Shown one piece after another: positions 46,316 through 53,612 of a stretch of 64,000 bases of DNA (positions are counted from its first letter, which is position 1; every line of letters begins with the position of its first letter). The stretch lies in the NCBI GenBank assembly GCA_017516445.1, contig JAFXCZ010000002.1:43070-107069 (forward strand). Reading direction: 5' to 3'. The notes under the pieces are model-generated. The model made no database searches. It saw only the letters and a program-made list of their open reading frames with translations, and was not told the DNA's origin. The DNA is from Clostridia bacterium. GTDB taxonomy: Bacteria; Bacillota; Clostridia; Oscillospirales; Acutalibacteraceae. A program made the translations under genes and the position numbers.

Positions 46316-47167
46316 TTGTTAAATGTTATTTTTTTAATTGCAATTATTTTAGGCGTTTCAGGTCAAAATATAGTACGAAAGCCCTACACCAAAAAAGTAG
46401 GTGATGGCGGTGTATACTTTTTTAGCACACTGTTAAGTGTAGCGGCGTTGATATTCTTTGTTGTAACTTCAACTGAACTTGAATTTGATAATTCCTTTAT
46501 TCCGTATTCTATAGGCTTTGCTGCCGCTTATGCTATATCATCTGTTTTTATGGTCTTGGCGATTGCATACGGTTCACTTTCGCTTACATCTTTATTTATT
46601 TCTTACTCTTTGATGATACCGACCTTTTACGGTCTTATATTCCTAAATGACGATATGAGCATTGGTTTTATACCCGGTTTGTTTTTGCTTATGATTTCGC
46701 TTTTTTTAGTTAATAAGAGTGACGAAAAAGCTAAATTTTCTTTCAAGTGGATAATCTGTGTTGTACTATCCTTTGTAGGTAATGGTATGTGTACGGTTAT
46801 TCAAAAAATGCAACAGGTCGCATCCCACGGAGTTTATAAAAATGAATTTATGATTGTGGCTCTTGCAATTGTTACAGTGGTTATGCTTGTAATGTCGTTA
46901 ATTAAAGAACGAAAAATATTAAAGGTTTGCGCAAAAGCAGGCTGGCATTGGGCTTTAATATGCGGCATATTAAACGGCATGGTAAATCTTTTTGTAATGA
47001 TTTTATCAGATAGAATGGCTGTATCACTTATGTTTCCGCTGATTTCTGCAGGAGGTCTTGTGGTTACATACATTATCTCTCGTTTTTGCTACAAAGAAAA
47101 ACTTACTAAAGTACAATTTGTAGGCTTTGTATTTGGTTTGTTTGCGGTTGTTTTTTTGAATATTTAA
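46316..47167 (+). CDS. EamA/DMT-type membrane transporter
   Basis: This 283-residue, very hydrophobic protein has about ten membrane segments arranged as two EamA-like halves. Examples are AIILGVSGQNIV at the start and VQFVGFVFGLFAVVFLNI at the end. Drug/metabolite transporters move small metabolites such as sugars, amino acids or nucleosides; the substrate is unknown. The start is a TTG at 46316, supported by AAGGTGAG 7 bases upstream and the hydrophobic segment that follows. It sits between the GH127 gene and the GH36 fragment, so sugar export or import is possible but unproven. Confidence 0.8.
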   Translation: MLNVIFLIAIILGVSGQNIVRKPYTKKVGDGGVYFFSTLLSVAALIFFVVTSTELEFDNSFIPYSIGFAAAYAISSVFMVLAIAYGSLSLTSLFISYSLMIPTFYGLIFLNDDMSIGFIPGLFLLMISLFLVNKSDEKAKFSFKWIICVVLSFVGNGMCTVIQKMQQVASHGVYKNEFMIVALAIVTVVMLVMSLIKERKILKVCAKAGWHWALICGILNGMVNLFVMILSDRMAVSLMFPLISAGGLVVTYIISRFCYKEKLTKVQFVGFVFGLFAVVFLNI

Positions 47168-47244
47168 AAGTATTAATTTTACCTATAAGACGGATAAATT
47201 TATGTGTTATGGAAAATTAAAAAATTGAATTGCGGTAATCTTGT

Positions 47245-47892
47245 ATGTTTGGAGTCCTCAAATTCGAAAACTGGAGGTATAATATATTCTGTGAAAACTG
47301 TGCTTCGGGCGGTTGTAGGTTAGAGCCGAGCTTGATGGATATTACGGCAATGTCTTCCGCAAGTGATACCTATGAAGGATATGAATGTGCCATAGTCGCT
47401 GCAAATCTACATTATTTAACACCGCCAAGGCAGAATCAAATCTGGTGCACCTTAAAGCCTGAATATTCCAAAGAGAGATTTTCTTACATAATTTCACAAG
47501 GCTTTTTAGGAAGAATTTGCTGGTCAGGATTTATTAATGAATTGTCAGAAGAACAGTTGCAGGAAATGTTTAAAGCAGAAGAATTCTATGAAAAGGTTTC
47601 TCCTATTATAAAGCACGGCGACAGTTATATTTATAGAACTGATATATGCAGTTTTTACAGTCCTACAGGCACACAGGCGGTTGTGCGCCACAGTGAAGAT
47701 AAAAGACAGGCTTTGGTTGTGGTGCATAGTTTTGAAAACGCCAAACAACTTGAAATTGGTTTAGAAGGAGAATATAGTATAAGCGATTCTTTTTATGATG
47801 ACAATATTGATATACAGATTTTCGGTAATAAATTAACAATATCACCCCAAAAAGACTTTGTAGGTGATGTTATATTATTGCGGCGTATTTAA
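47245..47892 (+). pseudogene. C-terminal fragment of a second GH36 gene
   Basis: From about 47288 the frame closely matches the last 200 residues of the GH36 gene at 40786-42873, starting at ENCASGGCR and running to the shared end. DNA similarity continues for a short distance past the stop codons. The fragment keeps the acid/base Asp (SSASDTYEG) but lacks the sugar-binding N-terminal domain and the nucleophile half of the barrel, so it cannot be an active GH36 enzyme. Short unrelated sequence (47245-47287) supplies a start codon. This is the residue of a tandem paralogue after deletion. Confidence 0.85.
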
Positions 47893-47958
47893 TTTAATCA
47901 AAGTTGTAAAAATATTAAAACGATTTTCGTATACTGAATTTATTTATATTAAAGATAC

Positions 47959-48011
47959 AAAACCCATAGTTAGAAAGTCTCATAAATTCTTTCTAACTAT
48001 GGGTTTTGTTG
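47959..48011 (+). terminator. Bidirectional terminator
   Basis: A 21-bp perfect stem, 47959-47979 with 47991-48011, has an 11-base loop. It lies between the convergent GH36 fragment and AraC gene. Confidence 0.8.
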
Positions 48012-48018
48012 GTTGGCT

Positions 48019-48834
48019 TTAAAATTGCTTTCGGTATTCGCTTGGGGAAAGGCCTGTGTATTTTTTAAATATTCTGCTAAAGTAGTTTTGGTCGGCAAAT
48101 CCTATATTTTCACTTATTTGTAAAATGGACAAGTCAGAGTCAATAAGAAGTTCCTTTGCGGCGTCAATTTTACAGATTAGAAGATATTGTTTTGGGCTTG
48201 TGCCTATTATATTAGTAAAAACGTGTGAGAATCTGCTTTCGCTCAGATTACACATATTTGCATATTCTTTGATTGAAATATTTTTTGAATAGTTTTTATG
48301 CATTTCTCTGCATATTTCATTGAATTTTTCATTTGTTATAGGACCACCGTTTATAATGCTTGAATTTTTTTTGGCAATTAATGTAAGGATTTCTAAAAGT
48401 AAGCCTTGAAGTCGGTATTTGCTGTATTTCTGTTTCAGCTGAAACTCTTCTACTAAATAATCAAACAATTTTTCCAATGTCATACTTTTTCCAATATAAT
48501 ATATGTTTTTATCAGTTAACTCAAGGTCTTTCATTAGTTGTTCGCAAACATTACCTGAAAAATGTATATAGTATGATATCGATTTATCCTTTTTATAAAA
48601 TTGGTATTGCTGCTTTTGATATGGTAAATACACAATAACAGAGCCAGAATTTACTATTTCCTCTTTGTCATCTAAAGTGATATAACAACGCCCTTCGGCA
48701 ACATATAAAATATGATAATCTACTCTTCCATTTGGACGAAAACTGCCAGAGTCAATGTCATACCATTTTTCACAGGCACAGTTATTTATTGCAAGATAGC
48801 TTGGTGAAATTGCTTCGGAACTTAGGTAATACAT
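48019..48834 (-). CDS. AraC family transcriptional regulator
   Basis: The 271-residue protein has an N-terminal cupin sensing domain (VDYHILYVAEGRCYITLDDKE to YYIHFSG). A C-terminal AraC helix-turn-helix pair (about 175-270) ends in GFADQNYFSRIFKKYTGLSP and SEYRK. This is the classic arrangement for regulators of glycan uptake. The ATG at 48834 has TGGGGA upstream; ATG 48846 has none. It is divergent from the ABC permease gene across about 540 bp. Confidence 0.88.
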   Translation of the reverse strand: MYYLSSEAISPSYLAINNCACEKWYDIDSGSFRPNGRVDYHILYVAEGRCYITLDDKEEIVNSGSVIVYLPYQKQQYQFYKKDKSISYYIHFSGNVCEQLMKDLELTDKNIYYIGKSMTLEKLFDYLVEEFQLKQKYSKYRLQGLLLEILTLIAKKNSSIINGGPITNEKFNEICREMHKNYSKNISIKEYANMCNLSESRFSHVFTNIIGTSPKQYLLICKIDAAKELLIDSDLSILQISENIGFADQNYFSRIFKKYTGLSPSEYRKQF

Positions 48835-49372
48835 ATTAATCCCCATTCTGTCATCGCAGGTGCGTTATTACACATAGGTCAAGGTGAGCTTATGCGACAA
48901 TTTAATTACGTGAATATTATACTTGATGAGTGAAGTTTAGTCAACAACTAAAAAGTGCTAAAACTTAGCTGAAAATACCATATAAAGTAATTGGTAAAAA
49001 TGTTATAATTAACGAACTAAAGTAGGTTGGAATGAAATCTTTGGTAAAAAATAATAAAAAATGAAAAATATGCTAAAAAGAAAGTACAGTTCGGTAAGTG
49101 TTGATTTTCCAACGGTTAAGTGCTAATCGGGGGCGAATTTTCAGGAGTGTAAACGGATTGAATATCTGTTTGAAATGAAAATAATTATTGATGTGACAAA
49201 AACGACGTGTTGCGCGATAAAGTATAATTGAAAATGATAAGTTTGTGACAGTGTTTGACGATGAAAATATAGTTGAATAAGTTGTGTTTGTAGGCAATTC
49301 AATTACACTGCATGGTGTATGTAAAAAAGCCGTTGCTTTAAAAGAATAATTTTTCTAAGAAAGGTGCGTCAT
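48835..49372. other. Long intergenic region with decayed sequence
   Basis: These 538 bases hold no intact gene. A -10-like TATAAT occurs at 49004-49009 without a good -35. The stretch 49140-49350 reads as broken coding sequence, part of which is recognisable as an SGNH/GDSL hydrolase (next entry). The control elements of the downstream ABC cassette must lie here, but I cannot place them. Confidence 0.4.
49221..49349 (+). pseudogene. Remnant of an SGNH/GDSL hydrolase gene
   Basis: In one frame the text reads VTVFDDENIVE, stop (49278-49280), then VVFVGNSITLHG (49281-49316) before another stop. GNSITLH is the block I motif of a common SGNH-hydrolase group that usually reads like FLGNSITLHGP, with the catalytic Ser in GNS. 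The in-frame stop, the missing blocks II-V and the absence of a start show a broken gene. Upstream fragments in other frames may belong to its N-terminus. Confidence 0.5.
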
Positions 49373-50326
49373 ATGAAGGCTAAAAGTATTCTAAAGGGTT
49401 TTGGTGGAAAGTTGATTACGAATTTTATTCGCTATCTATTTTTCATTTCGCTGGGCTTTATTTTAATCTATCCGTTCTTATATATCGTTGTAAATGCTTT
49501 CAAGAGTTTTTCCGATACATATGACGTTACTGTCAATTGGGTACCTAAATCAATATACTTAGGAAATATAGTTTCAGCGTTCAAGGTTTTTGATGTAGTA
49601 AACTCTTTTATAAACACTATTGTGTATGAAATAATATCTGCGTTGATGCAATTTTGCTCTTGTATGGTGGCGGCCTACGGTTTGTCCCGATTTAAATTAA
49701 AAGGCAAGAGTATAATGATGGCATTGCTGATACTTAATATACTTGTACCTACGATGATGATTATAACACCCAGTTACGTGAACTTCAGCCGTATGGACTT
49801 TTTTGGAATATTAGGCTTAATATCTAAGGTTGTTGGAACTGATATCAGGCCTAATCTGATTGGTACACCGTTGGTATTTCATTTGCCGTCACTGTTAGCA
49901 GTAGGGTTGAAGGGCGGATTATTCATCTACATATTTATGCAGTTCTTTAAAGGCTTGCCGAGAGAGCTTGAAGAAGCTGCTTGGATAGATGGCGCAGGTC
50001 CTTGGAAAACATTTTTAAGAATAGTTATTCCTTCTTCAGGTGCCGCATCTGTAACAGTATTGCTATTTTCAATAGTTTGGCACTGGAACGATTACTACTT
50101 AGCGCAAATGTATATGGAAGATAAAACATTAGCTAGCTCACTTAACAGCTATTCGGCAGTTCTTGCTATCAGTAAGCTTGGGCTTGACACTACTATGGCA
50201 GGTGTTTCGAGTATACAATTAGTTACAGCAGGTTGTTTAATTTTTGTACTTCCGTTGTTGATCTTTTATTTGTTTATGCAGAAAAAATTTATTAATAGTA
50301 TAGCAACCAGCGGTATAGTTGGTTAA
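49373..50326 (+). CDS. Sugar ABC transporter permease (MalG type)
   Basis: The 317-residue membrane protein has six predicted helices and the EAA loop EAAWIDGAGPWKTFLRIVIP near residue 205, which contacts the ATPase. It belongs to the carbohydrate CUT1 group. The MalF-type partner expected just upstream is missing and decayed sequence lies there. The permease may pair with a MalF from elsewhere or be a leftover. The ATG at 49373 follows AAAGGT; the GTG at 49364 overlaps it. The binding-protein gene follows 32 bp later. Confidence 0.88.
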   Translation: MKAKSILKGFGGKLITNFIRYLFFISLGFILIYPFLYIVVNAFKSFSDTYDVTVNWVPKSIYLGNIVSAFKVFDVVNSFINTIVYEIISALMQFCSCMVAAYGLSRFKLKGKSIMMALLILNILVPTMMIITPSYVNFSRMDFFGILGLISKVVGTDIRPNLIGTPLVFHLPSLLAVGLKGGLFIYIFMQFFKGLPRELEEAAWIDGAGPWKTFLRIVIPSSGAASVTVLLFSIVWHWNDYYLAQMYMEDKTLASSLNSYSAVLAISKLGLDTTMAGVSSIQLVTAGCLIFVLPLLIFYLFMQKKFINSIATSGIVG

Positions 50327-50358
50327 TATAAAAATTTTTAAATGAAAGGTAGTCAGTT

Positions 50359-51822
50359 ATGAAAAACACAATTAAATCTATTTTATCAACGTTTTTAGCA
50401 CTTGCACTAATTTTTACTGTAGCGGGTTGCGGTGGCACTGAGGAGCCTGCAATAAACGATGATGATTTTTTTGCTGATACTGAAAATGTGCTTAGCGGTT
50501 CCAATGAAGGTAATGATTCTACTGGAAATCAGATTCAGGGTGATTCGCAAACTCAGACTGGTAGTAATGTGCAGAGCGATAATTCAAGCAACAATCAAAC
50601 TTCTAAACCTTCCAATACTGGAAGTACTACAGGTGGTAAGAGTTGGATTAAGGTTTTGAGTTCAATGCCTAAAAAGCTCAGAGGCACTACCATAGAAATG
50701 TATAACTGGAATCCACCCAATGAATACGGTAATGCATCTGCACTTATGGAAAAATTCACAAAGGAAACAGGTATTAAAGTAAAATGGACTACAGCAGATT
50801 TTAATACCTATCAGACAAAATTGGCATCAAGAGTCGCCTCTGATGATGCTCCGGATTTTGCACGTACAAACAGACCTCTTGCTTATAACATGATGTCTTT
50901 CCAGCCACTTAGCGCTGCAAAGTATGATTTTACCGATGCCGCTTGGGATCAGACACTAATGAAGGATTACTCTGTAAACGGCAAGGTATACGCAACTTCC
51001 CTAAACAATACATATATCAGTTCGTGGGCTATGATGTTCTATAACAAGGCAGTAATTGATAAGTATGACCTTGAAAATCCATATCAGCTTTGGAAAAAGG
51101 GCAAGTGGACTTACAATAAATTCATGAGTATGTGTGAAGAGTTCAAAAAAGCTTCGGGTAAAGAATATGCCGCAGGTTCTATACAATATAGCGGCATCGC
51201 ACAAATATTTGGTATCGGTGGTCCGTATTCTTATAACGGCAAGAAATATTACAGTATGCTTGATGACTCTAAATTCCTTAAGGTCACTCAAGATGTTGTA
51301 GATTTGTATAATACTGATAAAACACTTCTTCATTACGCTGTTAATGAATTCGATAATGGTGAAATGCCATTCTGGATAGGCTCTTCTATATATGCCCGTA
51401 GAATGAATTCGTATTTCAAGAATCTTAAAGGAGCAGGTACTTTGTATTGCGTTCCAATGCCTTCGGTTGATGGTCAGAAGACTTATTATCAAGGTGTTGA
51501 CGAATATGAAGCATATGCACTTATAAAGGGAGCTAAAAATCCTGAAGCAGTTCCGTATTTCTTAAGATACTTCCTTGACCCCGAAAATTATGATTCTTCT
51601 TCATTCTTTGTAAATTCTCAAGCCGTTGAGGTACACAAATGGTGTGCTGAACAAAAAAACAAGCTACTCGTATTTGAGTATTGGGATAAGTTAAATCCTA
51701 CTTCGTTTGATGCTATTAGAGATTTGAAAGGAAATCAGGTTAAGAGTTTTGTTGATAGCAATGAAAATGTTATTAACCAGCGTGTAAAGGAACTTAATGA
51801 TGCACTTAAAAAATTAAGTTAA
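50359..51822 (+). CDS. Sugar-binding lipoprotein of an ABC transporter
   Basis: The 487-residue extracellular solute-binding protein (family 1) has a lipoprotein signal peptide with the lipobox VAGC (Cys about 22). A long Ser/Thr/Asn/Gln-rich linker follows (about 40-93), then the two-lobed binding domain: YNWNPPNEYGNASALMEKF, SRVASDDAPDFARTN, WAMMFYNKAVIDKY. It would capture oligosaccharides for the adjacent permease. The linker lifts the binding domain away from the membrane. The next gene encodes another lipoprotein in the same operon. Confidence 0.9.
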   Translation: MKNTIKSILSTFLALALIFTVAGCGGTEEPAINDDDFFADTENVLSGSNEGNDSTGNQIQGDSQTQTGSNVQSDNSSNNQTSKPSNTGSTTGGKSWIKVLSSMPKKLRGTTIEMYNWNPPNEYGNASALMEKFTKETGIKVKWTTADFNTYQTKLASRVASDDAPDFARTNRPLAYNMMSFQPLSAAKYDFTDAAWDQTLMKDYSVNGKVYATSLNNTYISSWAMMFYNKAVIDKYDLENPYQLWKKGKWTYNKFMSMCEEFKKASGKEYAAGSIQYSGIAQIFGIGGPYSYNGKKYYSMLDDSKFLKVTQDVVDLYNTDKTLLHYAVNEFDNGEMPFWIGSSIYARRMNSYFKNLKGAGTLYCVPMPSVDGQKTYYQGVDEYEAYALIKGAKNPEAVPYFLRYFLDPENYDSSSFFVNSQAVEVHKWCAEQKNKLLVFEYWDKLNPTSFDAIRDLKGNQVKSFVDSNENVINQRVKELNDALKKLS

Positions 51823-51854
51823 CTGAACATAATGGTTGTTTAGGAGGATAAGAT

Positions 51855-53495
51855 ATGAAACAAGCAAGTATTGCTTTACGTTTGTTATCGTCAGTAATAT
51901 GTTTGATATTAATATTTACTTTATGTGCTTGTAATCGTTCACAAGGGGGAGAAACTAAGTTGCCCGTTTCTTCGGACGCTTCTTCTACTGATTCTTCCGC
52001 CGATTCTTCTGCTGATTCTTCCGATATTACTGATGATGAAAGCGAAACTCATAATACCGTTTCAGTACATCCGATTTCGGGAGAAATTAATGCAGTAGGA
52101 AGCATTGTTTCTGCTGAGGTGGCAGAGACTGAAAAAAGCGTTCAGTTATACGATGCTGATTTATCGACATCGCTTAAAGGCTATGCTGAAAAAGAGGCTA
52201 CTGCACGACGTAATGAGATATTAAAAACGCCAAACACTGAGGAACTTTATGATATAAAAGGTACGAAGTATTATATTTCAGGTGACGGCGATGATAAAAA
52301 TGACGGACGTACCCCTGAAACCGCATTTAAAACTATTGATGCTCTTGAACTGGTGGATTTAAATAAGGGCGATGCAGTTCTTTTCGAACGAGGATATGTA
52401 TACCGTTTCAAACGTACTATTTCGGTTAAGAGCGGTATTACGTACGGTTCCTACGGCAAAGGTAATAAGCCTGCTATTTACGGCTCGCCATTTAATGCAG
52501 CTAAATCGGTTTGGACACCTTCAAAAAAGAAAAATGTATGGCAGACAGACTTTTCTTTCGAAAGAGCATGTGGAGTATTTTTTGATTACGGCACATCCTT
52601 CGGAAGCTTGAAAAATGCAGGAATCGGTGCTCTTGATAAGAATGGTGATTTTTATCACGATTACTTAGGCGGTACGATTTATGTGTATTCGGATAAAGGT
52701 AACCCCGCAAATGTATATGAATCAATCGAAATATCACCGTCGATGCATATTTTTAGACTGGATGGAGTTAAGGATGTTGTAATCGATAACTTTAGTATAA
52801 AATACGGTTCATACGGTGTTGTTGGCGGTATGTGGGAAAATGTATATGTAACAAACTGTGAAATGGGTTATATTGGCGGTATGGTAGGTACTGATGTTCG
52901 AAGAGGCAATGCTATTGAATTTATGAGTAATGATAATTCGAATGTATTTTGCGACCATAACTGGATATATCAGACTTTTGACTCGGCGATTACATGGCAG
53001 GGTTACTCCAGCTCGGGTTCGATATACAAAAATATTTCATTTTCAGATAATTTGCTAGAATATAATAATGCTGATTTTGAATTCTGGGAAGACGAAGGCG
53101 TTATTATTGACGGTTTTGTTATGGATAATAATATAATGCGCTTTACAAGTCTTGGCTGGGGAACCAGAGAAGGTATACGCGGCATAGAAGGCTGTTATCT
53201 CGGTAACCTCAGAGAAATGATTATACTTGAACCAATAGAAATGACAAATAGTATTATCGATTGTCCTGGCCGTCAAATCGTAAATTTAAAGGCAAATGTC
53301 GAACAAAAAAATCAGTTTGTAACTGCTAACAATAAATATTTTGTTAAAGGATCATACCGTACTCTTGATGTTGTATTAAAATACTTCCCCGATGAAGTAG
53401 CGGCTGCAGGAGATATTAAGGCTTATAATCTTGAAGGGTTAAAACAAGCATTTTCAAGATTCGACCCAACTGCTGAGTTGAAATGGTATAAATAG
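51855..53495 (+). CDS. Lipoprotein with right-handed beta-helix domain
   Basis: The 546-residue protein has a lipoprotein signal peptide (LCAC, Cys about 26). A Ser/Asp-rich linker (about 39-65) leads to a region starting YYISGDGDDKNDGRTPETAF, the usual N-terminus of right-handed beta-helix polysaccharide-active proteins. Repeated short beta strands follow (e.g. KDVVIDNFSIKYGSYGVVGG). Such folds occur in lyases, hydrolases and epimerases of pectin-type glycans, but no catalytic triad is evident to me. Next to a sugar-binding lipoprotein, it may bind or trim the incoming glycan at the cell surface. Confidence 0.75.
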   Translation: MKQASIALRLLSSVICLILIFTLCACNRSQGGETKLPVSSDASSTDSSADSSADSSDITDDESETHNTVSVHPISGEINAVGSIVSAEVAETEKSVQLYDADLSTSLKGYAEKEATARRNEILKTPNTEELYDIKGTKYYISGDGDDKNDGRTPETAFKTIDALELVDLNKGDAVLFERGYVYRFKRTISVKSGITYGSYGKGNKPAIYGSPFNAAKSVWTPSKKKNVWQTDFSFERACGVFFDYGTSFGSLKNAGIGALDKNGDFYHDYLGGTIYVYSDKGNPANVYESIEISPSMHIFRLDGVKDVVIDNFSIKYGSYGVVGGMWENVYVTNCEMGYIGGMVGTDVRRGNAIEFMSNDNSNVFCDHNWIYQTFDSAITWQGYSSSGSIYKNISFSDNLLEYNNADFEFWEDEGVIIDGFVMDNNIMRFTSLGWGTREGIRGIEGCYLGNLREMIILEPIEMTNSIIDCPGRQIVNLKANVEQKNQFVTANNKYFVKGSYRTLDVVLKYFPDEVAAAGDIKAYNLEGLKQAFSRFDPTAELKWYK

Positions 53496-53612
53496 GTTCT
53501 TTAACGAACTTTATGTAAAGCCGAGCAAGCCCTTAAAAGATTGGCTGATGATACTCAGATATATTGGTTCAACGAATAAATCTACTAAATGTAACTAAGA
53601 AAAGAGGAAACG

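Noticed and set aside
49073-49297. 74-codon minus-strand frame in the long intergenic region
   Set aside because: No ribosome site and it overlaps the plus-strand SGNH remnant, which carries a recognisable motif.
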